64,000 bases of DNA, taken from contig NW_026622986.1 in the NCBI RefSeq assembly GCF_023065955.2, positions 19,989,848-20,053,847 of the forward strand, written 5' to 3'. Source of the DNA: Ursus arctos (taxonomy: Eukaryota > Chordata > Mammalia > Carnivora > Ursidae). Under the pieces are notes generated by a model, which searched no databases, was not told where the DNA came from, and saw only the letters and a program-made list of their open reading frames with translations. Shown here piece by piece: positions 12,101-22,615 of the stretch. The stretch's first letter is position 1, and each line of letters starts with the position of its first letter. The position numbers were made by a program, and so were the translations under genes.

Positions 12101-13088
12101 TCCCCAATATGCTGAGTTCCCAATTATCAGGATTTGAAGCTGAGTGTCACAATGAAAAGAAATAACAGCGGTGAGCCTCAGTGAGGATTACAATTTAGCC
12201 AGGGGGAGAGATTAAGGCCGGCTCACGGTAGGTGAAGAATTGGTCCAGGGATTCAGCCTAGACTGAAATCAGAACGCACAGACAGTCTCTAAATCACAGT
12301 CTGAAAGGCAAAACTGAGGCTGTGTGACAGGGAGGGTTCAGGGACAGGGTAATAAATGGAAGAGCCAGCATGCCAGAAAAGCTCAGAACAGGCAGTTTTG
12401 AGCCAATGGAGCATGGAAGTGTTTTCATTTCCATTTCAATTGACCACTGGCCAGCGATCCCAGTCCTGTATGTGCGACAAGACCCAGGATTGACACCTGG
12501 CTCCTGGACTTCAGATGTGACAAAATCAGCCTGGTAGGCCCACGGGGGTTTGCTCTGGACATGAGGAGACCAAACCATTCTCGGCATCAGTGCACTTGGA
12601 TTGGTTCTTCCTTTTTGCTAATTCAGTCAAGGGACAGTCCTTAGTATTCATGAAGTCTCACCTGTTAAAATAAATACCATTTTATGCACTTATCCAGTTG
12701 AGCCTTGCTAAGCCTTTCTGATTTGGAAATGAAGGTTTTGCATCTGAGGCAGCTTTGTGGTGTGAGTGGGAGTTTAGAAGTAAATAAAATTTAAATATCA
12801 TTATGTGGTTGTGACCATAGAGACATTTTTTTCTGAACCAAATGACATTCTGGCATACTCCTGTTTAATCACCACAAATTTGAAAATGTCCACATTTGGT
12901 TTTATTCTTTACAAATTCTTGCTAGAAGATAACCAGATATTTTCTGCCTTTCTCTTGTTATCCTTCAGGTTTTAGTCAATTATATCCATCAGTCCCAGTT
13001 GATTCTGATCTTATATTCAAGTCAGGCCCCAAGAAACAGTATGTATCCTTTTAATAACCAGCTTCCATTTTGATTTTTCTCTCTCTAG
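9141..13088. other. Longest repeat-poor block
   Basis: Nearly 4 kb in which I recognise no transposable element except a short CA/CG-rich run at 11746-11778. It has more mixed composition around 9530-9870 (including several CpGs near 9822-9845), 11920-12130 and 12180-12600. No convincing coding frame, RNA gene or CpG island is visible. Unmasked DNA of this length in so repeat-dense a window is a reasonable place to look for conserved regulatory elements, but that is inference. Confidence 0.5.
11746..11778. repeat. Imperfect (CA)n microsatellite
   Basis: CACGCACACACGAGCACGCA and onward: alternating purine-pyrimidine run with several CG steps. Confidence 0.85.
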
Positions 13089-13405
13089 ATGATGTGGACA
13101 GAGTCAAATCAAATGTTAGGGGACTTCTCAAGGAAATTGGCCAGCAAGAAAATACATCAACTTCATAATTACTATACTCTCGTCTTTCCACCTGGAGCAC
13201 AACTGAAATTGTTCCTGTTATGGGGTCCAAGACTTACCTTCTCATGTATTCCTCTTCCTGTAATGACGGCCTCCTGGAGAATCCTGAAATATCAGCCAAG
13301 ATAGATACAAGTCTTCATTCCGAATCTGACGAAATGCTAAAGATCCCTTGATCTTCCAGCTTTATGAAAACAAGAAAAAGGTCATCTAAAGCCCAGATCA
13401 ATAAA
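13089..13405 (+). other. Possible terminal exon (unproven)
   Basis: A pyrimidine tract ending TTTTTCTCTCTCTAG (13074-13088) forms a strong splice-acceptor signal. Reading from the third base after it gives a 25-codon frame starting DVDRVKSNVRGLLKEIG, charged and helix-like, with stop TAA at 13166-13168. An AATAAA poly-A signal follows at 13400-13405, so the stretch has the plan of a last exon with a 230-nt 3' UTR. I do not recognise the peptide. A chance combination is quite possible because the frame is short. An alternative frame from the ATG at 13089 runs to 13304 and looks random. Confidence 0.2.
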
Positions 13406-13448
13406 GTAAAAATTGAAAGCCTTAACTGTTCTTCTCTCTTTATCCACT

Positions 13449-14380
13449 GTATTCGTTTCCTATGGCTGCTACAAAAAATTACCACTAACGGGGTAGCTTA
13501 GAGAACGGAAGATTATTCTCTCACGGTTCTGGAAGCCAGAAGTCCAAAATCAGTATCACTGGGCCAAAACCAAGGTATCAGCTGGTGTCACTGTGGCACA
13601 CCTCCTTCAAAGGTTCTCGGGGAGAATTTGTTCTCGCCTCTTCCAGCGTCTGGTGACTGCAAGCTTTCTTTGGTGTGATGGTTAATTCCTAGGCCCGACA
13701 GCCGGTAAAACATTATTTCTGGGTATGTTTTGTGGGGGTGCCTATGTAAGAGATTCACATTTGAATCAGTAGACAGAGTAAAGATTGCTCTCACTAATGA
13801 GTGGGCATCACCCATTCTTTTGAAGACTTGAATGGAACAAAAAGTCAAAGGAAGGGCAAATTCCTTCTCTCTGCTTGAGTTGAGACATTCATCTTCTCCT
13901 GCCCTCAGACATCAGTGCTCCTGGCTCTCTGGCTTTCAGACTCACACTGGATTTACACCAGCAGACCCCATATCCATGCTTGGACTGAATTATAACACGG
14001 GGTTTCCTGGTTCTCCTGCTCGCAGAAGGCAGATCGTGGGACTTCTCGGCCTCCATATCCACCTGAGTCAATTCCTATAATTATCCTATTGGTTCTGCTT
14101 CTCTGGAGAACCCTGATTAATACACTTAGCTTTATGGCCACAGCACTCCACTCTGCCTCCCTGGTCACGTTGCCTTCTCTTCTGTGTGTAATCTCCTCCT
14201 GCCCATTTTTTATTAGGACACTTGTGATTGCAATTAGACCCACCCAGATAACCCGGAATAATTTCCCCATCTCAGGATTATTAATGCACCTGCGTCTGCA
14301 AATACCCTTTTTCTATGAACAATAACATTTCCAGATTCCAGGGATTAGTACCCGATATCTTTGGGGCCATTATTCAGCCA
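13449..14380 (-). mobile_element. MLT1-like LTR, antisense, split by a second LTR
   Basis: Left part 13449-13673 starts TGTATTCGTTTCCTATGGCT, then CGGTTCTGGAAGCCAGAAGT and GGGAGAATTTGTTCTCGCCT. Right part 14125-14380 has CACTTGTGATTGCAATTAGA, GATAACCCGGAATAATTTCC and ends TTGGGGCCATTATTCAGCCA. Both match the antisense order of an MLT1-like MaLR LTR. The interruption is the element at 13674-14124. Confidence 0.8.
13674..14124 (+). mobile_element. ERVL/MaLR-type LTR nested in the MLT1-like LTR
   Basis: Begins TGTGATGGTTAATTCCTAGG, contains AAACATTATTTCTGGGTATG, GAATCAGTAGACAGAGTAAA and GGACTTCTCGGCCTCCATAT, and ends TTCTCTGGAGAACCCTGATT then AATACA. This is the well-known TGTGATGGTTAAT...AATACA mammalian LTR. 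It lies in the opposite orientation to its host. The 5-bp flanks CTTTG and CTTAG may be a decayed TSD. Internal retroviral genes are absent. Confidence 0.8.
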
Positions 14381-14860
14381 ATTTTATTCACATTACATAA
14401 TCATTCGAAATGCTCTTCAAGTTCAATCCCTCCCGTCCCATAAGAGGCACAAATATTAGTGACAGAACTGGGATGAGTCATCTCTGCTCCCATATCAGAG
14501 ATGTTTGTCCTCAGAGGATCCCTTTCATGATTTTAGCTTTTTTACATAGACTCTTAGTTTCTTGCACCATTCAATTACGACCAACTAGATCTGAACCAAA
14601 CACTTCTGCATTCTAGGCACTCTGACATCTTCGGGCATCACCGAGTCCCCTTACATTTTTACAATCCTGCAGATCAAATTGGTTAAAGGTGAAGCTCCCC
14701 ACCCCCACCCCAACGAATTCCAACTGTCCAAACCAGCAATTACCAAAAGGTTCACCCTCAATTTCTTCTGCCCTCAAATGTTAATTGATGCTGATGGGGG
14801 AAATGTGACTCATGATTAAGTCAGTTGGAAAATCCAACATTAAAAAAATGTTAAACACAT
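14381..14860. other. Unassigned stretch after the LTR
   Basis: No family recognised; it could be diverged retroviral internal DNA but I cannot show this. A C-rich patch lies at about 14697-14712. Confidence 0.4.
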
Positions 14861-15047
14861 GGGGTACCTGGGTGGCTGAGTCAGTTAAGCATCTGTCTTC
14901 AGCTCAGGTCATGATGTCCTGGGATCAAGCCCCATGTTGGACTCCCTGCTCAGTGGGGAACCTGCTTTTTCTTCTCCCTCTACCCCTCCCCAACCTGCTT
15001 GTGCTCTCTCCCTCTCTCTCAAGTAAATAAATAAATTCTAAAAAAAT
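14861..15047 (+). mobile_element. CAN-SINE
   Basis: Head GGGGTACCTGGGTGGCTGAG, body GTCATGATGTCCTGGGATCA, tail AAGTAAATAAATAAATTCTA. Decayed TSD ATGTTAAACACA / ATGCTAACCAC. Confidence 0.95.
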
Positions 15048-15397
15048 ATATGCTAACCACTTTTTATTATGAGTCTACTGAGAGACTTCAATGGGCTGGT
15101 GTACGCTGTGATCCTCCTAGAAAGGGGTTGGTGTGTGTACCACTTTCTAGTCATGGCCCCCTTTTACCAGGGATTAACTTCGGAGGACAGTGAAGGTGTG
15201 TAGATGATAGTCTGTGAAACACTAATCTAGACCACACCAACATTACAAAGCAAGTACGGGGTGTGTCGTAGCTATGAAGTAATGCGAGTTCTTAAGAGAG
15301 CTGTCGGCATTCTCTCCAGGAGAGTTTCAGAAAAGGAAGACAGAAATATTGCCTGGCTTCGGCTTCCAGCTCTTTAAGCTAGGGATGCTCAATATAT
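15048..15397. other. Unassigned stretch
   Basis: No recognised gene or repeat. Confidence 0.5.
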
Positions 15398-15410
15398 CTA
15401 CCCAATTTTT

Positions 15411-15608
15411 TTTTAAAGATTTTATTTATTTATTTGACAGAGAGAGAGAGACAGCCAGTGAGAGAGGGAACACAAGCAGGGGGAGTGGGAGAGGAAGAAG
15501 CAGGCTCCCAGCGGAGGAGCCTGATGTGGGAGCTCGATCCCAGGACTCCGGGATCATGCTCTGAGCCGAAGGCAGACGCTCAACCGCTGTGCCACCCAGA
15601 CGCCCCCA
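15411..15608 (-). mobile_element. CAN-SINE, antisense, CAGCGG subtype
   Basis: Reverse complement of the variant with AGGAGCCTGATGTGGG and CTCAACCGCTGTGCCACCCA. TSD CTACCCAATTTTTT starts at 15398 and again at 15610. Confidence 0.95.
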
Positions 15609-15621
15609 ACTACCCAATTTT

Positions 15622-16295
15622 TTTAAGACACCTATTTTAACTTGACATATGTGGTGTCATCCCTCTGTAAATAATGAGGGTAATCAAACTCTACCAATTA
15701 CAAACATTTGCTCTAGGGCATATCAGTATGGAGAGCTAGGTCATATCTGAAAAGGAGTATTTTTCTGAGTGATCTGTAAGGTAGCATGGTTATTTTTTTA
15801 CTTTATGGGGCCCAGGAGGAGGAAAGTGTTCAGTGATCACTGGAACCCAGGACTTGCCCACCTGGCTTGGGGAGGTTGTCCAATCAACAACTATAGGAAA
15901 ACCAATGGGCAAGCTGTCTGTCCTGCCTTGAGAAGTAAGCTGCCAGCTTTTTCAGACCAGAAGGTTATGCTGCTGATCAACACAACAGTAACAAAAATAG
16001 GCATGAGACATTAGAATCACTACAAAAATCTTTCATGTAATGATTCCTTGAATTACCTGAACAACAACAACAACAAAAAATCGAATAGACTCAGTCAAAA
16101 AGACATTAATCCGGGAGTCCTTAGGAATGGCCTTTGTAGCCTCAGATTTGACCAGTGAAAAACTCCCATAAAAACACTCAGACACATGGGGGGAAAAACA
16201 AGGAAAATACGATGTTATTTTTATTCTCTCCACACATTTCAAAAGAAAACCACCTGATAGCAAGAGTGAGATGGGACGAATCACGATGCAACAGA
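15622..16295. other. Unassigned stretch
   Basis: No gene recognised. A short (CAA)n run is at about 16062-16075. Confidence 0.45.
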
Positions 16296-16851
16296 CAGGG
16301 CCAGCTACGTAATTTCCAAGGCATAGCGAAAAATGAAAAGGCAGGACTTCTGTGTTCACAAAGCTAGCAAAAGGCACCCTCCCTGCTTTTGCCATCTGTC
16401 TCTTGACCTGCCCTGGTGTTCTTTTACTTACTCTTCAATGCTGCGCTCTCTTGGGAGCGTGAAGACCTCACAGCTCCACCCAGCTGGGCACCTGGGGTGC
16501 ACACCCAACCCCAGCCTACCCTGCACCCATGCGCAGGCCCCCTGCTGGGAGTGGAGGCCTCAAGGCAGCTGCTGGGAAGAGCAGGAGAGAAGGTGCCTGG
16601 GCATCTGTCCTGGGGAGGCACTGGCGTGGCAGAAGGCGAGACCTCACCTGCACCAAGGCTCCAAGCTCCTGGTGCATACTTCATTGTCCCATCAGACTTC
16701 ACTCCTTAGAGCACAAATTCAAAGATTAAAGTGTGAAGAATTTCAAGATGGCAATTGCAAAGCATTAAACTCCGAGCGCCTGCATTGGTTGCACATCCGT
16801 GAAGCAGGTCCTAGGAACAGAGGGTGGTCCAAGCCAGGGCATATGGACTGA
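16296..16851 (+). other. GC-rich block, possible old DNA transposon; open frame of unknown status
   Basis: Distinctly GC-richer than its surroundings. It opens with CAGGGCCAGCTACGTAATTT and AAGGCATAGCGAAAAATGAA and closes with GTGTGAAGAATTTCAAGATG, then GCAAAGCATTAAACTCCGAG and AGCAGGTCCTAG near 16814. The two ends are roughly inverted, which suggests a diverged DNA transposon. A plus-strand frame stays open from 16333 to 16851 (172 codons). Its translation is Cys/His/Trp/Pro-rich with no domain I know, and other frames are also open here, as expected from GC-rich DNA with few stop codons. I do not call it a gene. Confidence 0.4.
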
Positions 16852-18263
16852 TTGGATTATGACAAATGAGAACTGACTAAGCCATGGAAATGGTGATTCT
16901 GGCACAAGAAAATACTCCTCTCCCTATTTTTTCTCTGCTCTGTTGAGCTGCCAGGAAAAAAACAAATGAGATTTAACCAAATATGTGATGAAAGGGAGAC
17001 TTTCTGAGATGTGCTTCAAGTGGCTTCATTTTCTGATTATTGATGACACTTTTAATTAACAGCTTTGGTGTTACTGGGTAACTATAAAAATGTTTAGGAA
17101 ATAAATCTGTTCTTTTTACCTCAGCCTATCTCTTACTCAAACCACTTATTTTTTTTTTTATTAGTGCCAAGGAGATCCACAAATTTTAATCTAGTTTTGG
17201 TTGAATTTAGATCCCCCACTAGTTAAAAGTGACTGTAAGAAGAAAGTACAATTATGTATTTGGTGTAAGTGACACAACCAGAACAATTTTGCCTGGTTAT
17301 TTCAAATATCTGCTGGGTCCATCTAGCAAAATCTTCATACATTTCTGAATTGTTTTCATGCGCTGGGTAAAAATTTACAGTACAGGGATTGAGCCCCATA
17401 AATTTCACAAAGAGGGCAGTTAGGGACTTTTTTTTTTTTTTTTTAATGCAGCTTCTCTTTGCTAAACTCAGAGAATCTAGAATACATTAAATAAATCATC
17501 AAAAGGATGAAGTCCTCAAACCTAGAGGAGACTGTTGGTAACAAAGGGCTGCTAATGAGAGCAGCCAAGTTTTATTACAACTTCCTGCAGTTCTTTCAAA
17601 ATTATGAAATGATTTATAAGGTTCTGACAAGGGAATAATACAGCGTCGGACGCAGTCTTATTAACTGTAAAGCATCTAATTCTCGAACAGATGCACTAAC
17701 CCTCTTCAACCACCTCCAGGGGCTAATTCAACACCACAGGGCTTAATTTGAGAGAAAAAGAGAGTAGTTTTTTTTTTTCTTAATAATATCATAGTTTCAA
17801 GCCTGTTCTGCTGCAGCATTAAGAAAAGGACACAGAAAAATAGCCCTGTTTGAATCCCAGCAGCAAAAACACCTGAGGGGATGAATCCTCCCCAGGGCTT
17901 TTGTCTATTACTATTTTCAACCCAACGGTAGAGATCTGGAAAGATCAACATAGAGTCTAAAGTGGATAAAAGCATAGTGAAACAGAGCTTCTAATGGGAT
18001 GGACATTCACCTGGAGACAGGATTCATAATCTAGGCAGAGCCAGCTGATAACAAAAGATTCCTGGAAAGAAAAATAGGAATCGTGTTCTTTAGAATGAAT
18101 TCTTTGAAGCAGGCTTAAGTTGTTTTCCTTTTAATTTCAGGCAGAACAGAGTAAATAGAGTTATTGACTTATATTTGGCAAGACTAGCACACCTATATAA
18201 GGACAAATAAAGGGGAATCTCAACTGCTCACTAGATGTGCTTTGGAGGAAACATGTGTTTGTT
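16852..18263. other. Repeat-poor stretch
   Basis: About 1.4 kb without a recognised repeat apart from homopolymer T runs near 17152 and 17431. The part at about 17500-17740 is of high complexity, with isolated CpGs (GCGTCGGACGC at 17643). No coding evidence. Candidate for conserved non-coding DNA, unproven. Confidence 0.4.
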
Positions 18264-18281
18264 TAACAGCTGTGTCTTCTT

Positions 18282-18478
18282 TTTTTTTTTTTTTTAAGAT
18301 TTATTTATTTGACAGAGAGAGAGACAGCCAGCGAGAGAGGGAGCACAAGCAGGGGGAGTGGGAGAGGAAGAAGCAGGTTTCCCACAGAGGAGCCTGATGC
18401 AGGGCTCGATCCCAGAACCCCGGGATCATGCCCTGAGCTGAAGGCAGAGGCTTAACGACTGAGCCACCCAGGCGCCCC
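18282..18478 (-). mobile_element. CAN-SINE, antisense, perfect 18-bp TSD
   Basis: Reverse complement with CAGCCAGCGAGAGAGGGAGC, GGGATCATGCCCTGAGCTG, ending GAGCCACCCAGGCGCCCC. TSDs TAACAGCTGTGTCTTCTT at 18264-18281 and 18479-18496 are identical, suggesting a recent insertion. Confidence 0.98.
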
Positions 18479-18787
18479 TAACAGCTGTGTCTTCTTAATC
18501 AACATCATTAAAGGAAACATAAGGTAGCCCTAATTATAAAACACAGTTGAAATTCTAATCTTTCTTGCAGTATTTCAAGACTCCCAACTCCAACATGGAG
18601 CCATGCTTTTTGTCCTGAGGGACATATTATTATGTTGTCCTTAGGAATATTTAGAGGAGATTATCCCCTGTGTTATACAGAGTTTTCTTCATGAAGACTC
18701 ACAAAATAAAGTTCTCCATGTCCATGTACATAGCATATATACGGATAGATGATATTAAGCACATTATTTAGTTATCCTATGATCATT

Positions 18788-19278
18788 AAAAAACATGTAA
18801 CTATCATTAGTCATCAGGAAAACGTAAATCAAAATCACAATGAGATACCACTTCATGCCCACTGGAATGGTCACAATAAAAAAAAAATAGATAATAAGTG
18901 TTGGCAAATACACGGAGAAATTGGAATCCTGATATACCGATGGTAGAAATATAAAATAGGGCAGCCACTTTGGAAAACAGTGTGGCAGTTCCTCAAAGAA
19001 ATAAACCTAAAGTTACTATATGATCCAGGAATTCCAGTCTGGGCTATATACTCAAGAGAAATAAAACACAGTCCACACAGAAACTTGTTCACAAATATTT
19101 ACGACAGCATTAATCACAACAGCCAAAAGGTGGAAACAACCAAATGTCCATCAATGGATGAGACTTGTTCACACAAGGGAACATCATTCAGCCATCAAAG
19201 GAATGGAGTCCTGTTAGCACTATGATACAGATGAAGCCTGAGATTAGGCTTAAGTGAGGGAAGCCAGTCATAAGAAGG

Positions 19279-19329
<51 letters not shown>

Positions 19330-19604
19330 ATATGATTTCATTCATATAAAAATCCAGAATAAAAAAAAATCATAGAGACAGAAAGTAGATTATGGTTTCT
19401 TAACGGCTGATGGGCAAGGAGTAGACTGAAGAATAGAGAGATAAAAGCTAAAAGTGTACAGGGTTTTTTCCTGAGGTGACAAAAATATTCTAAAAGTGAC
19501 TGCAGTGGTGAGTGCACGTATTTGTAAACATGCTAAAAACCGTTGAATTGCACACTTTCGACATGTGTAAACTGTACTGAGTTATGTCAATAAAGCTCTG
19601 AAAT
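18788..19604 (+). mobile_element. Old L1 3' end (ORF2 C-terminus and 3' UTR)
   Basis: ATTAGTCATCAGGAAAACGT, AATCAAAATCACAATGAGAT, TTTGGAAAACAGTGTGGCAG, CAACCAAATGTCCATCAATG and the tail GAATTGCACACTTTCGACAT...CAATAAAG follow the L1 order. The ORF2 frame is broken by stops. A (CA)n microsatellite has grown inside it at 19282-19329. Confidence 0.88.
19282..19329. repeat. (CA)n microsatellite inside L1
   Basis: About 24 uninterrupted AC dinucleotides, expanded from the AC-containing part of the L1 3' end. Length polymorphism is likely. Confidence 0.97.
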
Positions 19605-20029
19605 TTTTCATTTGAAAGAAGAAGAAAATCATATAACCTATTTTATTCTCTACCACAAAGAAGTTAGAGTCAAATTTCTGCATGATTTCAGCAAATGTAT
19701 AAACTTTATAGATTAGGTCTTAAAAATACTAATTTTACCCCAGTTTTATTTTCCATGTTTTTGCCCTTGTGTTTCCATCTCTCTCACCACCAACACTTTC
19801 AGCTTGATTTGCTTACTTATTTACTTTGCATCTACTTATTCTCTAGTTAAATTTGTGCACTGCCTTATTTTCTGTCTGGAATGATTATGCTATTACTAAT
19901 CAAACTGTTGTTAAAGTAGTTTAACTTTGTTTATATAACCAATTGGTTTGGGCAAATCTGATTTTATAGTAATAATACATATCAGATCTACAATTTCTTC
20001 TTAAAGGAGACAAAATTAAAATTCATACA
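19605..20029. other. Unassigned stretch
   Basis: No recognised gene or repeat. Confidence 0.5.
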
Positions 20030-20046
20030 AAAATTTTATACGTTGA

Positions 20047-20412
20047 ATGGACGGCACTGGAGGAGATAATGCTAAGTGAAATAAGTCAAGCAGAGAAAGA
20101 CAATTATCATATGGTTTCACTCATCTATGGAACATAAGAACTAGGAAGATCGGTAGGGGAAGAAAGGGATAAAGAAAGGGGGGGTAATCAGAAGGGGGAA
20201 TGAACCATGAGAGACTATGGACTATGAGAAACAAACTGAGGGCTTCAGAGGGGAGGGGGTGGGGGAATGGGATAGACTGGTGATGGGTAGTAAGGAGGGC
20301 ACATATTGCATGGTGTGCTGGGTGTTATACGCAACTAATGAATCATCGAACCTTGCATCAGAAACCAGGGATGTACTGTATGGGACTAACATAATGTAAT
20401 AAAAAAAATTTA
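20047..20412 (+). mobile_element. Young carnivore L1, 5'-truncated (366 bp)
   Basis: Begins in the last codons of ORF2 (ATGGACGGCACTGGAGGAGA), then the G-rich 3' UTR and the terminal GGGATGTACTGTATGGGACT, AACATAATGTAATAAAA. TSD TTTTATACGTTGA / TTTTATAGGTTGA flanks the copy. No open ORF2 remains. Confidence 0.95.
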
Positions 20413-20432
20413 AAAAAGTTTTATAGGTTGAG

Positions 20433-20682
20433 TTTCACATATTTGAAAATCTCGTCTACCTTTAATTGCAAGGTATTATTTTTCCTCTTGTGGTAAGTAT
20501 TCTTTGTACAGGAATAATATTTCTGTCAAAAACATGAACATCTGCAATACCACATCTCAGCTCTTAAAAAATCAGACATCCCTTCTCGATCCCAGCAGAA
20601 GGCAAAAAGGCCATGAATTTCACAAAGGTAAACGTGGATAAGACAACATGTGTTACATTTTCTGCAGTTTGCCAATTTCAGC
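20433..20682. other. Unassigned short stretch
   Basis: No recognised feature. Confidence 0.45.
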
Positions 20683-20699
20683 CTCATGTCTAATATCTT

Positions 20700-20898
20700 T
20701 TTTTTTTTAAGATTTTATTTTTATTTATCCGACAGAGATAGAGACAGCCAGCGAGAGAGGGAACACAAGCAGGGGGAGTGGGAGAGGAAGAAGCAGGCTC
20801 ATAGCGGAGGAGCCTGATGTGGGGCTCGATCCCACAATGCCGGGATCACACCCTGAGCCGAAGGCAGACGCTTAACCGCTGTGCCACCCAGGCGCCCC
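20700..20898 (-). mobile_element. CAN-SINE, antisense, CAGCGG subtype
   Basis: Reverse complement: ACAGCCAGCGAGAGAGGGAA, AGCGGAGGAGCCTGATGTGG, TTAACCGCTGTGCCACCCAG. TSDs CTCATGTCTAATATCTT (20683-20699) and CTCGTGTCTAATTTCTT (20899-20915). Confidence 0.97.
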
Positions 20899-20915
20899 TC
20901 GTGTCTAATTTCTTA

Positions 20916-21589
20916 AAAGCACGATGCAGAGATCCCCCTAAAAGGATGTCATTAATCTAGTTGCCAAGTAGATGGCACTTTTATAATTTTGATTTTTCAC
21001 CCTATGATACTAAAGTTTTTCATTATTACTAAGCCTCCCGCATGAGAAATGTTAACGCCATTGAAAATCCAGTTAACATACTCCCTCTGCTGGTTAATGG
21101 CTGCCTTCCTCAAGCTTGAGGACATTCAAGTTCATTATCCCTTCCTCGCATATGTGGTTCCTTTATACAACAGAATTTCTATTTTACTCTACTTTTTAAA
21201 GAACCAAGTTACCTAAATAAGCTATGAGTGAACAAATAAGTGAAAAATTCTTAAACATGTACATTTTATTGAATATTATATGCAAAATCTTCCTTCCTGC
21301 CAAATCCCAACCATTTTGAAGATTTTGATAACACTATTAAATTTTAACCCTCTTCTGTTGCATCTCCTAAAAACTAAACTCATTTCAAATAGCTCCTTGT
21401 AAAAACTTTTACTAAAGTCATCCTGCCTCTCAGATACATAACTACGTAATCTCTGATATCATAGGATACTTCCTAGACTATTTGGAACATTAAATATATA
21501 AATTAAAATGCACACAGGAAATTATTCATTGCAATCCACTGACTAAAAAAACATCTTCAGTTACTTAACGAGCAATAGCTTCTTTGTAG
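20916..21589. other. Unassigned stretch
   Basis: AT-rich, no recognised gene or repeat. Confidence 0.45.
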
Positions 21590-22615
21590 GGCCTTAATCT
21601 CTATTCTTACAACTCCCTTTCTAGTCCAGATCGTCTTCATTTTGTTTTCACATTTCTCTACTCAGTTCTTTCCTGGCTCCAATCATTTTAGTTATCAGGA
21701 TAATTTCCCTAAACCAAAAATGTCCCTAAACCCGATGTAATAATTTCACTCCTCAGCTCATAAATCAATAGTCATTTTGAAACAAACCATTTCTGCTATA
21801 TTTCCTCCATTAGCATCTAAAGAAGTAATAAATCCCTACAATTAAGTACAAAACATTACATTTGTATACATACGCATCTTTCCGGAGAAAGGGTTGCACA
21901 GCTTTCTTTAGCTTGTCTAAAGGATTCATGACACCCCCTCCAAAATGTAAGAACTCACTTCTTTTACATATTTGCATATACCTGCCCTTCTTCACATATA
22001 TTAAGTTACACCCCTCATTGGCCCCTTTGCCCTGCTGGATCCCACAACCTGAATGGCCCCCTGTTCCACATTCATTGACCCAAGTTCTGTCTTCCTCCAA
22101 AGTACCACCTCTTCCAATTACTGAATTTCTATTCTTCTTTGAACAGCCTCTCTCAGATTAGCACTTAATTATTCTTTAATAATTTCCAATTATGATCCAA
22201 TAACCATTTCCTTTTTTTAAGATTTTATTTATTTGAGAGAGAGAGAGAGCACAAGTGGGCAGAGGGAGAGGGAGACTCCCTGCTGAGCAGGGAGCCCGAT
22301 GTGGGCTCATCCCAGGAGCCTGAGATCATGACCTGAGCTGAAGGCAAACACTTAACCACTTAACTGACTGAGCCACCCAGGCGCCCCTTGAATAATCATT
22401 TCTTAATATTTGTGTCATGCATATTGGTCTTACTTTCCCACCTAGGGTGAACGTATCTGTGTTTTATTCTTAAGTATTATTGTTCATCCAGTAGATGGCG
22501 AGCTCCCTGAGGACAGAAAGCTCTTATTTGTATAAGCTTTCCCAATGTCCAGTATTGTGTCTGGAATAGAGATTCCCTAATGTTTGATAAATATAACCAT
22601 TAATGCTCTGAAGAA
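21590..22615 (+). mobile_element. L2 element, interrupted by CAN-SINE
   Basis: Diverged L2 in sense. ATCAGGATAATTTCCCTAAA then TTTCACTCCTCAGCTCATAA match the L2 ORF2 end. The 3' terminus (GATGGCGAGCTCCCTGAGGA, CAGAAAGCTC, GTCTGGAATAG, GTTTGATAAATA) matches the L2 tail. The middle, about 21850-22000, is weakly supported. The SINE at 22214-22390 splits it. Confidence 0.65.
22214..22390 (-). mobile_element. CAN-SINE, antisense, within L2
   Basis: GATTTTATTTATTTGAGAGA, GAGATCATGACCTGAGCTGA, ending GAGCCACCCAGGCGCCCC. TSD AATAACCATTTCCTT / AATAATCATTTCTTA (22199-22213 and 22391-22405). Confidence 0.96.

Noticed and set aside
13889..14270. Minus-strand frames over the nested LTR
   Set aside because: Explained by the two LTRs; no retroviral protein motifs seen.
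20150..20270. G-quadruplex promoter element
   Set aside because: The G-rich run is the normal 3' UTR of carnivore L1; the same run is at about 29615-29725 and reversed at 41400-41520.
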